From positions 49,857,853 to 49,921,852 of the forward strand of contig JAJLRJ010000002.1 in assembly GCA_024195265.1 (NCBI GenBank): a stretch of 64,000 nt of DNA, read 5' to 3'. The translations under genes and the position numbers were made by a program. Origin of the DNA: Dendrophyllia cribrosa (Eukaryota; Cnidaria; Anthozoa; Scleractinia; Dendrophylliidae). The notes under the pieces are model-generated. The model did no database searches. It was not told where the DNA came from and saw only the letters and a list, made by a program, of their open reading frames with translations. This document shows positions 14,201-23,200 of this stretch, piece after piece; position 1 is the first letter of the stretch; every line of letters starts with the position of its first letter.

Positions 14201-17200
14201 CCTGCAATACCACTTTCAATACTGCTTTCATTGAAGATCACATCCCGACTCACACACTGCTAATAATTTAAAATCCTTTGCTTTCTCGTGAAGTGAGCAA
14301 TATTTAGTGACAAAAAGTGCGCCACGAAGACAGAATCGGAGCAAATTTCATAGCCTGCAATGAATTTCATTTCACTCAGTGCCATGACTTAGAAATCGTA
14401 TCTTTGAAATACACACGTTTATGGGATTTCAACCACTCTTCCATCGTTCTTTTCGGCTTACCAAATATCCTTTTTCGTCCTGAGTTTCTTCGTTTTCCAC
14501 TGTGACTGCCACCACATGACTATAGTTGACAGTTCAACTTGAAAAATTTAGTCTGAACTTTTCAAGTTTCAATTCGAGAAACCGGAGCATGCGCCCTCGT
14601 GACAGTGCCCCCTTAAAGCAAGTCTTTTGTCAGTCCAGAGACAACATTTACCTGACTGTCTGATCGGACAATTTTGTTCTGCATGATCATGATTTATCAT
14701 TTAAACTGTAAAGTGGCTGGTGCTCAAAGCTAATGTATCACAGAGAGAAAATATATTCTGTATGAATTTGCTACTTGTACCAGAACCACCCAGCCCATCT
14801 GTCAGACCAGGTAAAGCTTTCACCAGTCAAAATACCAAATTAACCAGACATTTGTCCGATGACAACTAGGGTGTTATTTGCAGCCTTAATAAAATTATAC
14901 CCAATTCACTTTGACTCACCATGTGGAATCTTTGTTTGTTGTCCCTTTAACAACTGTCCATCCCCAAAATTGACCTTTCTGTTGGTTTAAAAAAGAAAGA
15001 TTTACTTTTAAATTGCTTCATGTCATTTAAGTCAAAGAATAAATTAATATTGAATAAATTTATAAAAATAATTTATTACTTTTACCAATAACAACTTTTT
15101 TCTTATAGCACTTGTTTCTATATCTTTACTTTTTTTAATAAATGGTACTGCAGCTTTTCAGAACTAGGTTACAATTTGCTGTTTAAACATTATATTTCTT
15201 TAAGGGCAAAAGTGCATTTGCTTTGCTATAATTTTTGTGCTGCTCTTGTAAACTACATGTACAGTAAACAAAGATCTTTCACTCAACCACTCAGTCACAC
15301 ACCCATTTAAACTTACTAGCTTTATTTCTGTTCTTACTTCCCTAATAATGTATATGTTGTGGTTCACTTTTTTACTTGGTTTGAAAATTTTCAAACCAGT
15401 TTGATTTTTGTTTTTTTGTCTCAGAATATGATAATGAATCTGAGACAAAGGCAAAATAAAAACTAAACTGGTTTGAAATTTTTTAAACCAAAGAAAAATT
15501 TGAACCACAACATATATGCAGAATTTATTTACTAGTCTTAACTAATACTTAATTATTTAAGTCTTACTTTATTTAGTTACTCCATTGTCAAAAAAATATT
15601 AGTAATCAGCACTAATATTGTACTTGAAAATAACAGGAAAACTTTACCTGTACCGATGGGTATTACATGTATTTCTAAATAACTACTATTTTTTGCATTG
15701 GGCACCATTAAATAATATGGCAATAAATAAAATAAATAAAACTTATATTAAATTTTTTACAAGTAAAGTCTACAATGTAAGTCTTGCTATAGACAAAACT
15801 TCAAATAAGTTGATGTTCATCAAGTTGAAGTCCACAACAAGATCCACCTCAACAGAATCCTGGCCAATATACTAGATCATGAGAAACTTATTGCTGTATT
15901 GTACATCTACTTGAAGAAAAACCTCAGTTACTTATAATGACATTTTTATTTTTATTTTTTGGAATTAGTATTTATACCTTAGTTGTGTGGAATCTAAAGG
16001 CAGCTGTAAATTGTGTGTCATAGGTTTATTATTAAACATCTTTGGGTAGTTGCCCATGAAGAACCGGTGAGCTTCTGATGTTGAAGGTCTGTCTCTGTTT
16101 AAAAACAAATGTTTATTTAGTGCATTGAATAATAATAAATTACAGTCAACTCTGCCAAAGCAACCACCCCCGTAAGGCAGACACCCCCTTTAAGGTGGAC
16201 ACCCCTGTAAGGTGGACACCCCTGTAAGGCAGACACCCCTGTAAGGTGGACACCCCCTTTATGGTGGACACCCCTGTAAGGTGGACACTCCTGTTAGGTG
16301 GACATCCCTTTTAGGCAGACACCCCCGTAAGGTGGACAACCTAGTAAGGCAGACGCCCCTGTAAGGCTAACACTCCTGTAAGGCAGACGCCCTTACGTTT
16401 GACACCCCGTTAAGACAGATGCTCCTGTAAGGCTGACACCCCTTTTGGGCAGAGAACCTTGTAAGGTGAACACCCCTGTAAAGCTGCCATCCCTGTAAGG
16501 CAGACACCCCTGTAAGGCAACAGACATCCCTGTAAGACAGACACCCATGTAAGGCAGATGCCCCTCTAAGGCTGATACCCCTGCAAGGTGGACACTTCTC
16601 TAAGGAAGACATCACTGGCTTGCTGGTCCCAGCCAAATTTTAAAAAAACAATTATTATTGTTTGTCTATAATTAAACTCCCAACCGACATTGATGTAACC
16701 CCAAGATTGAGATGTGCAAGACTGTCCTGCTGGCACTGGGAAGGCCATAACAGGCCTAATATCAGTTACATGTACATTGTAATGTTTCATAGTCATTTCT
16801 CGCCCAGTGCCCCCCCCCCCCCCCCCCACCTTGTGGCTGGCTGACGAGCAGTGTTTCTCACTGTATCCTTGTTTTGTAAGGCAAACACCTTTCTAAGATG
16901 GACAGCTAGTCAGCTGATCCAGAGGGTGTCCGGCTTAGAGAAAGTTGTATTGCCGAGTAGACCACAACAGAAAGTAATGAGACAGTTGTATTCATGGCAA
17001 CCTTTTGCCTGTTGCATAATAAACACATTATAGAACAGACCTTATAAAGCAACTACAGCATTACTGCAGAGACAACCTCAAGTCAGATACCCTGGGGGGG
17101 GGGGGGGGGGGGGGGAGGAGCATGATGATCATCCCTGGTTTTGACTGATGCATTCATCATGAATAGGATTTTTTTATTTTCTCTATAACTAAACATAGAA

Positions 17201-18018
17201 AATGTCATTTAATGATTGTTGGCATGTAAAAGCTCTCTAGGAAAAGAGCAAACAGCCTGCGGAAAAAGAGTTTGAACCACTCAAGAATGAAATATAATAA
17301 TGATGACATTGATCATACTTCTTAATATTGCATACCTCTCACCCAAGCCTTCAGTACCACACAGCCATTGAAGACCACTGTAGTTTATATCAGGGAGACC
17401 AACAAGCTTAGGCACTGCCAAAAAAATTATAATAAAAAGTGGGGAATTAAGCCACAACAAAACAAGACATGCTCAACAAATTTGAGTGCAAAAACATGAT
17501 GATGGGTAGGCATTTTATACAATCACTATGAAAAAAGTATTGTCTTTATAAAGTTGTATTTGTTTTGGAAATAATCCATTTCGAGAAGAAATTTGAAAAA
17601 TACAGAATGAATCATGTGAGCTAATTAATCACAAATTTCTTTATAGGCCTAGCTACTCATTCCTTGATTAAACAGTGATTATCACTCTTCAATCGATTAT
17701 TTTCAAAACAAATATAAATTTATAAAGACAATAACCAAACAACTGTGGTTAGCCATAGCACCCTTCTCAGTTCTGTGATCAGAACAAAATATTGAATTAT
17801 TAGCTTATATATTTGACCCAACAGAAAGTCTGCCGTCTAAAAACTTACATGGATGCCTTTGTTTCCTGGTTCCTTCACCAAATTTTGCACTCCATCCACC
17901 CAGGTCCTGTCTGCATTGCGATAAAGTATTCATTTTTTAACGTAAAAGAACAAATTAAGACTGTGAGCTATATCAAGTTGAACATATATACAAGTATTCG
18001 AGCTCGCGAAGCCGCCAT
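3564..18018 (-). CDS. CNBD2: Cyclic nucleotide-binding domain protein 2-like (3' end unresolved)
   Basis: I joined exons 18018-17992 (tentative; YY1-like ATG), 17906-17849, 17414-17336, 16094-15978, 14978-14920, 13405-13243, 13094-12946, 10563-10412, 9374-9313, 8975-8900, 7639-7507, 6590-6481, 5622-5472, 4788-4721 and 3623-3564. All junctions are GT-AG and keep one frame through 488 codons; human CNBD2 is about 576. Two CNBD modules are visible. The first has MHLILRGSV, VGQCFG and LLSVISLEPCEFLKIS. The second has KFPPGQ, VLVREGERCEVIGFIKKG and LCPGDSFGES. The last exon ends in a charged segment (EQEKEKEWVTFK). Module one keeps an Arg but has FGT for FGE; module two keeps FGE but has PVSCSV where Arg is expected. 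Mammalian CNBD2 binds cAMP and acts in sperm flagella; function here is inferred. A weak donor (GTATAT) makes exon 1 the least certain part. Confidence 0.85.
5240..5269. repeat. Poly-G tract
   Basis: Thirty consecutive G in an intron of the CNBD2-like gene. No matching repeat end was recognised beside it. Confidence 0.9.
6227..6402. mobile_element. Foldback (long inverted repeat) transposon with 9-bp TSD
   Basis: Two near-perfect arms of about 75 bp (TAGACTACGAGCAGTCTC... and its reverse complement) surround a short loop. The element is flanked by TCGGTTTTA at 6218-6226 and again at 6403-6411, a 9-bp target-site duplication. Long inverted ends and a 9-bp duplication fit a MULE-type foldback element. 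It has no coding capacity and sits in a CNBD2-like intron. Confidence 0.9.
6757..6905. mobile_element. MITE with TGGCCCCGGTTGTTCAAAAG ends
   Basis: Terminal inverted repeats of about 40 bp include GGTGGATAGCGCTATCC. The outer CCCGGTTGTTC motif recurs at the ends of the elements at 38873-39111 and 40403-40643, whose interiors differ, suggesting one transposase family mobilised all three. Confidence 0.9.
7263..7402. repeat. CCAAT-rich dispersed repeat, copy 1
   Basis: Contains several ACCAATCA or TGATTGGTT motifs around a block near GTCGCCGGCGCCAAGCGGG. Related copies lie at 8640-8781 and 19371-19521. CCAAT-box density here is therefore repeat-derived and not evidence for a promoter. Confidence 0.7.
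7770..7975. repeat. CGGAAG hexamer tract with inverted halves
   Basis: A run of GCGGAAGCGGAAGCGGAA is followed by CTGATTCCGATTTCGATTCC-type sequence that is roughly its inverse, bounded by GGCGACG-like motifs. It is probably a short inverted-repeat element expanded by slippage. Confidence 0.55.
8640..8781. repeat. CCAAT-rich dispersed repeat, copy 2
   Basis: Shares ACCAATCAGA, the GTCGCCGGCGC block and TCTGATTGGTTGA with the copies at 7263 and 19371, with moderate divergence. Confidence 0.7.
9158..9174. repeat. Poly-G tract
   Basis: Seventeen G in a CNBD2-like intron, just upstream of a tRNA-like fragment. Confidence 0.85.
9204..9245 (+). repeat. tRNA 5'-half-like fragment
   Basis: GGCCTTGTAGCTCAGTGGTAGAGC matches a tRNA acceptor start, A box and D arm (GCTC/GAGC stem). 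No anticodon arm or B box follows, so this is a tRNA-derived remnant, probably from a SINE, and not a working tRNA gene. Confidence 0.5.
9551..9765 (+). mobile_element. MITE copy (CCCTTTCACTCCCA family), one internal unit
   Basis: Carries the family's GAGTGCCGAAAACCAAAATTC head and one 88-bp internal unit (TGGTACCATGCAAAAGTACT through TTTCATCGACAGACTC), then breaks off before the usual terminal GGGAGTGAAAG. Confidence 0.75.
9775..9866. repeat. Perfect hairpin, about 34-bp arms
   Basis: The left arm, read from AAACAAAAGACATCACTACG, is repeated inverted after a short loop of about 23 bp. It adjoins a LINE protein remnant (9878-10085). Confidence 0.85.
9878..10085 (-). pseudogene. LINE reverse-transcriptase C-terminal remnant
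   Basis: The minus strand encodes a stretch containing SFFAHTVQEWNHLPPHI, the usual C-terminal signature of non-LTR retrotransposon polyproteins (aromatic-rich, W-N-x-L-P). It is preceded by RSGRATRQSQGQHHFRN and lacks any catalytic reverse-transcriptase domain. It is a 5'-truncated relic in a CNBD2-like intron. Confidence 0.75.
10749..11078. repeat. 330-bp direct repeat, left copy
   Basis: Starts GTCTCTTTAATACCACC and ends GTGGCTTTCAT. It is repeated at 11962-12291 with about three differences. The two copies exactly flank a truncated LINE, so they look like a very long target-site duplication. Confidence 0.9.
11079..11961 (-). mobile_element. 5'-truncated LINE insertion
   Basis: On the minus strand the element carries the C-terminal part of a retrotransposon ORF (codons to the stop at 11258-11260), about 150 bp of 3' region and a poly-A tail (poly-T at about 11079-11105). 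The ORF fragment contains CSFCKLEPETLNHLFFYC, a zinc-knuckle-like motif of the RVT-associated zinc-finger type found near the end of LINE ORF2. The 5' end is abrupt, as expected of incomplete target-primed reverse transcription. Flanking direct repeats are 330 bp. Confidence 0.88.
11962..12291. repeat. 330-bp direct repeat, right copy
   Basis: Near-identical partner of 10749-11078. Differences include CATGGTTTGATG versus CACGGTTTGGTG and one T/C in the ACTTTAATAATC stretch. The few changes indicate a recent event. Confidence 0.9.
13746..14619. mobile_element. Non-autonomous DNA transposon with CTTAAAGGGACACTGTCAC ends
   Basis: The left end CTTAAAGGGACACTGTCAC and right end GTGACAGTGCCCCCTTAAAG are inverted repeats about 870 bp apart. 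The interior has no transposase-like ORF. Confidence 0.75.
15351..15517. mobile_element. Palindromic MITE (ATATGTTGTGGTTCA ends)
   Basis: Arms TATATGTTGTGGTTCA... and its reverse complement, with internal TTTGAAAATTTTCAAACC repeats, enclose a short centre. The same outer motif with a different interior occurs at 53520-53658 and 63413-63550, and a related element lies at about 35855-36030. Confidence 0.85.
16164..16617. repeat. 18-bp minisatellite (GTAAGGCAGACACCCCT)
   Basis: About 25 imperfect tandem copies alternate between CAGACACCCCTGTAAGG and GTGGACACCCCTGTAAGG forms. A nearby single motif (GGCAAACACCTTTCTAAG, about 16879) suggests that the array grew from part of a dispersed repeat. It lies in a CNBD2-like intron. 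Confidence 0.9.
16810..16827. repeat. Poly-C tract
   Basis: Eighteen C downstream of the minisatellite. Confidence 0.9.
17094..17115. repeat. Poly-G tract
   Basis: Twenty-two G after TACCCT, in a CNBD2-like intron. Confidence 0.9.
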
Positions 18019-18021
18019 ATT
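18011..18021 (-). promoter_or_regulatory. YY1-type motif over the putative CNBD2-like start codon
   Basis: On the minus strand AATATGGCGGC matches the AAnATGGCGGC YY1 consensus, with its ATG as the proposed start. The same arrangement is seen at the OXA1L start. Such motifs are known at 5' ends of many metazoan housekeeping genes; use here is inferred. Confidence 0.5.
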
Positions 18022-18159
18022 GGAAATTAGAAGTCATCGCGTGCGCGCGCCATTACCATAGCAACACAAGCGAAAGGGCGACTGGATTTATTCACGTGAC
18101 CTTTGTAATTGATCAAAATTTGATTTCGTTCCGGTTCATCTACTCTACAGAATACACTG

Positions 18160-18693
18160 GGCCACTTTTTACCGAAACGAGCTCGTTTGGCTTGTTTGCT
18201 CTCCACTGCCGAGCCAAACGAACCACCAAATACATAGACCCAATACTTTTGCGAGTCTACATTTACATTTATTGCCTTGCAACATAGTCACATAAGTGCA
18301 AGCTTCCAAAAAAAAAAGAAAGAATTTACAATGTAACTAAAAATTAAATACAGAAATAAATAGGAAAAAGCTTAAATAAAATGGAATAAAATTACAGCGA
18401 ATAAATGTGGTCAGATGGTGGTCTTGAATTTTGTGACGGAGTCTATCGATAAATAATCAGATGGAAGACTGTTCCATTCAGTGATAGCTCTTGGCCAGAC
18501 TATTTTTATAAGTGTCACAGGATGTCTGGAGAGGAAAAAATTTTAACGGATGAGATGATCTAGTTTTCAGAGAAGACTGATGTTGCACATAGCTTGGGAT
18601 ATTTATCATTTATATATATCATTTATTTCTCGTTCTTTACTCCACTGCCTAGCCAAACGAGCCAGCTCGTTTGGTATACAGTAAAAAGTGGCC
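18160..18693. mobile_element. Inverted-repeat element with nested LINE fragment
   Basis: The ends GGCCACTTTTTACCGAAACG and the inverse (CAGTAAAAAGTGGCC) are followed inward by CGTTTGGCT-type repeats. A LINE C-terminal remnant (18300-18545) occupies the middle, suggesting nested insertion. Confidence 0.65.
18300..18545 (-). pseudogene. LINE C-terminal remnant
   Basis: The minus-strand translation includes WPRAITEWNSLPSDY and SVTKFKT, typical of the end of non-LTR retrotransposon ORF2. An A-rich tail (poly-T/AT side near 18300-18320) follows. The reverse-transcriptase core is absent. Confidence 0.7.
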
Positions 18694-18883
18694 CTGCGTT
18701 GTGTTGCTCAATGGGTAATAAGCTCCTGTCCATAACCAGAAGTTCGCATTCTGAAATAACAAATCTCAGCACAAAACAGATAGGTAGGAATTCGTCCAAC
18801 CTCATTCACAGGAAGAAGAGAGACCCTTAGCTTTAGGAACAACAAAAGAAACTGTGGTGCTGAGTTGGTGGGAGAGATACATG

Positions 18884-18884
18884 C

Positions 18885-18919
<35 letters not shown>

Positions 18920-19320
18920 GGAGGGGGAGGTACTCTACAAAGTTTGGTACGGGGATGCTCCGCCCCGAGGTCCAAACCCTTACCCTTTCGTATACCGTTT
19001 TTGACAGAAAAGGTACTCCTTTCATATACCTTTTCATTGAAAATGGTACCCCTTTCATATACCTTTCAGTGAACATGGTACCCCTTTCATATAGCCTTTA
19101 CGTGCGTCTGTTTGATATATTTTGAAAGACCCTTTTTATAATACTTAAATGGCAGTTTTCCTTACCTTTTTTATGCTTCAACGGCGTGTTTTCGCTACCC
19201 TTTCCTATTCTTCGTGAAATCCCTACCCTTTCATATACTTCAACTCGTAAAATCCCGACCCTTTCATATACCTCCAGCCTAAAAAAGGTACCCCTTTCGG
19301 GCGGAGCATCCCCGTATCGC
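18884..19320. mobile_element. Poly-G-ended repeat element (CCCGGG(G)nTACTC family)
   Basis: Begins CCC followed by a run of 32 G (18887-18918), then GGTACTCTAC. The interior repeats short motifs such as GGTACCCCTTTCATATACC, and GGGATGCTCCGCC at the left is inverted at the right as GGCGGAGCATCCC. Related elements lie at 29534-30228 and 43446-43870. Confidence 0.65.
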
Positions 19321-19370
19321 CCATTATTGGGAGTATAGTTTTGACCAATCAAAACAAACAGAAATATAAA

Positions 19371-19521
19371 GAAACCAATCAGAGCTCGAAGCCAAACATG
19401 CAACCGATGCCAAGCGCGGGAAAACGCGTGAAGCCAACTCATAACTGGTTATGATATTGCTAAAACACGTTTTGCAGGATTGGTTAGAGCACGTGGCAGG
19501 ATTTTTTTTAACCAATCAGAG
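19371..19521. repeat. CCAAT-rich dispersed repeat, copy 3
   Basis: Shares ACCAATCAGAGCTCG, a CCAAGCGCGGGAAAACGCG block and a terminal AACCAATCAGAGC with the copies at 7263 and 8640. It lies between the CNBD2-like and OXA1L genes. Confidence 0.7.
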
Positions 19522-20205
19522 CTCGGCAAAAATAACTAATGCAAACGAAGTTATTTCCGACATTGTAATTAAAATACTCTTTTAATTACATTAAATGCCA
19601 CATACGTCTCAAAATCAAATACATACAGGCGAATTCTGATAATTCGAACCTTCGGGAAGAACAGAAAATTGTTTTAATCGGCGAAAAGTTCAAATTATGC
19701 GGGAGTTAATTACTGTAAAATAGGAAAATGTTTTTTTATTCGAGTTGCTGGAGTATTGAATACTTTCGACTACCCCGGCTTTTTATTCATATTATTTATG
19801 GACTTTTCATTAATTTTTTACAAACGAAAATGTTTCCATTTCTTACAGCCTTATTACGAAAGCGGGAGAACAAATTTATCATCTACTTGTACAAATGTAC
19901 AAGTTCTAAGGTTAAAACCTGTTCTTGAAGGCACATTTGCTTTTTTACAATCGGCACTTGCTTCCTGTACAGTTAACAATTAAAAAAATCCACCGCAAAT
20001 TCAAACTTGATAACGAAATCCTCGTGGAATGAAACAAAGACGAACTTCCGATTATTTCTGTCCAATCAAAAACAAGCGGAAACAATCGCGAGGCATGGAA
20101 AGTTTTTACATCATCATGGCGTCATATACGTCACGTTACCTAGCAACATCTCTAACAGCAACCGCGGGCTCACGCAATTTTCAGGGATGTAATTTCTGAT
20201 TATAT
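19522..20205. other. Spacer downstream of OXA1L
   Basis: AT-rich DNA between the end of OXA1L and the CCAAT repeat. No exon or RNA gene was recognised. It should contain the OXA1L 3' UTR; I could not pick a poly-A site with confidence. Confidence 0.5.
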
Positions 20206-23200
20206 TCACATGGTTGCTTCAGGTTTATTTCTTAGTTGGTCTCTTTTCTTCCGTTGTTCCTTCTTGACTTTCCTGTTCATCTGCGCACTGAAAATCTCCT
20301 GATTGAATTTTACCCTCTTAGGTTTGAAATCGGGATCCACATAGGCTTTTTGCCCCGGAATACCAGGCTCGTTGTCCAGTTGGTCTGCCTGTGCGTCCTT
20401 TTCCTGCAAACTTTGGAACATCTCCATGTTTTCTTTAATTCTGGGGTTGAAGTCATAAGTGGGCTCCAGTGGCGCTTCCCCAAGCGCTTTCTGTCTCTGG
20501 TGCTTCATCTTCTCTGCATGTTTGATGTACGCAACCTCTTGCGAGTTTTTATAGCCTATAAATACAAAAAATCAGGATTTGGAGAACATAACCCTTCATG
20601 GGAAAACCTGATCGAACCAGGACGCGTACCGTCCGTACCATTCACCCAAAAATTCTGGTTTAAAACCCTTTAACTCGTAAGAGTGCCAACAATCAAAATT
20701 CAAGAAAAATATCAAATTTCATTTTGAAAAAACATTGAAAAACAAATGGTACCATGCAAAAGTACTGCCAAAGAGGTTTCATTTGAATGCTCACACCATA
20801 GGATTTCATTAACAGACTCAAAAGTTAGAACAAATGGTACCATGCATAAGTACTGCCAAAGAGGTTTCATTTGAATGGTCACACCATAGGATTTCATCCA
20901 CAGACTCAAAAGTTAGAACAAATGGTACCATGCATAAGTACTGCTGAAGAGGTTTCATTTGAATGGTCACACCATAGGATTTCATCGACAGACTCAAAAG
21001 TTAGAACTGCATCACATGTCTCCATAATTGACTCTGGGAATGAAAGGGTTAAGTTTTTAATGGGAATATGAAATAATTTTCCAGTATTAAGTGCAACCAT
21101 CAGAAAAGAAACACCAAGTCCCATTTCATTAAAAAAAATTTCCCGCCCAAGCTGAAGAAAACATCAACAACAAAGTGTGATGACTTACCGGCCTTCATGT
21201 TATCCCAAAAGCTGCCAGGATCTTGTGAACTTGGATGAGTCATCATTTCTGGAATTCCCATGGCTTTCCTTGCTGCGGGGTGCTTCAGTAACGCTACTTG
21301 CCCGATAGTGAACAAGTTGGAGGTTACCCAGTATGAAAAGATGGCCTGTCACAAGAAAAATCAGATTGTTCACTTGTTGTTCTAAAACTCACGAGAAAAC
21401 AAAGGAAATCACTACCGTGGAGGAGACTTTGAAACCCGGTCTTAAATTGCATAGATTCTGGCGATTTTATTCCCTTGTGTCCCCCTCGTTTAATGATCAG
21501 TTTGAGAAACTATATCAATCACTCGAAAGAGTGATTCATCAGGTATCCAAACACCTCAAAGTGGATTTAAAAAAAAAACTCGGCTGCATCTCATTTTTGT
21601 CAAACCACTTCTCGGTGTTTGGATATCCTGTTGAAACACTCTTCCTCGTGTTTGATATATTACATCATGGTTAAAGCAAGATATCGCAAGTTTCATTTGT
21701 CCAGGACTTTGGTGAACTAGCGATGGCTTGCGTTGACTTGCGATCACTTTGATGGAGCTCAAATTTGTCCACAAGTAGGCGCAAGTTTTTCACCGCTTGG
21801 CCACGAAACACAAGTAGTCGCAGTTCAACGCACGTCAAGCGACCAATTATAAGCATGACTGTGTGGGTCCAGGCCGACAAAACTTGTGTGTGTACTTGCG
21901 ACTCTCCGTTTGGCCACCCAACGCAAGTTAACACAAGCTGTCGTAGACTTGCATTCGAGTTTGGTCAGAGCTTAAAGTCTACCATCAAATTCTGATTGAA
22001 AAGTTGATCTGCATAAAAGTATACTTATTGAGTAAAGTGGTCATACTTTGGTAGTTATGCATGTTGATAAAAAGAACTATTCAGATGAATGAATGACAAG
22101 CAAGACTTACCGCTGGAAACTGTGCTGTGAGTGGAATCATTGCTACAGACAAGATGCGCATTACAGTTTTCATTGTTTTCATGGCTGGATTACTGACTCC
22201 CATCTCAGTGCCAAGCTAAAACAAGAATAAAACAAGTGCTGTGATGCAATTCAGACAAATCTGCTGGCAGTAATTGAGTCAAAAAATCTTTCCAAAATGG
22301 ACACCTCTCTAAACCAAACATGAAAGAAATGCCAATCCCTTAGGCATACTACAGTACTTTCTTAACTTCCCTTTACCATTTCTTTCAGTGTTACGCGACC
22401 CTTCGAATCAAAACTACTTTGAGCAGTTCGATTTACCCTGCCGTCAATCATACCTTATATGGAAAGAGTTCATTTCTTCGGACGCCATTGCAGGCTGGTG
22501 ATCACGCAGGAGTATACAAACTCCTCCTACTAGGTATGATTGACGGCAGAGTAAATTGAAATTGCTCAAAGCAGTTTTGATTTGAAGGGTCGCATAACAG
22601 TGAAATCAGTGGTAAGACAGACATTTTTCTAAAACAGACACAGTCTTGTTTTATGTAGTACTTTCAGTCCTTTACTCTATCTCTGTCTAAGGCAGGGAGG
22701 TCACTGAAATCTGTAGAATTCAGGAAGTAGTGGCCCCACAGTAATTTCTGGAATGAGCAGCCCTGAGAGGGCCAAGAAATGTATTCCACAAGGTAAATAT
22801 TTAACTGCAACATCTAATGTTGTGACTCCAAATGGGAACGAAAGTAAGATAACATACTTGCTAATGCACCATACTATATTTGTTCGTATGTTATATATAG
22901 ATTACTTCATGGGCAGTGCAGGTGTACGGTATTTATGCATTAGTTGGTTTGTATCAGAAATTGAATGAGCAAGGCTTTGCAAGCGAGTGAGATTTCTGAT
23001 ACAAACCAACAAGTGCGAAAATAAATTACCATACAAAGCACTGCCCATGCTGTAATTTGTTTATTTTATGCATACTGAGATTTGTGATTGGACGAAATGC
23101 TTTTTTCACATGTGAGAAAGTCGTTTTGCCATTTTGATTGGCTGCGAACCCCGAATGGGGTTTTCACACACCAAATTTCAATAGAAAATCTCAATAAGTG

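Noticed and set aside
18854..19125. Poly-glycine frames (also 5211-5405)
   Set aside because: Produced by the poly-G tracts of repeat elements.
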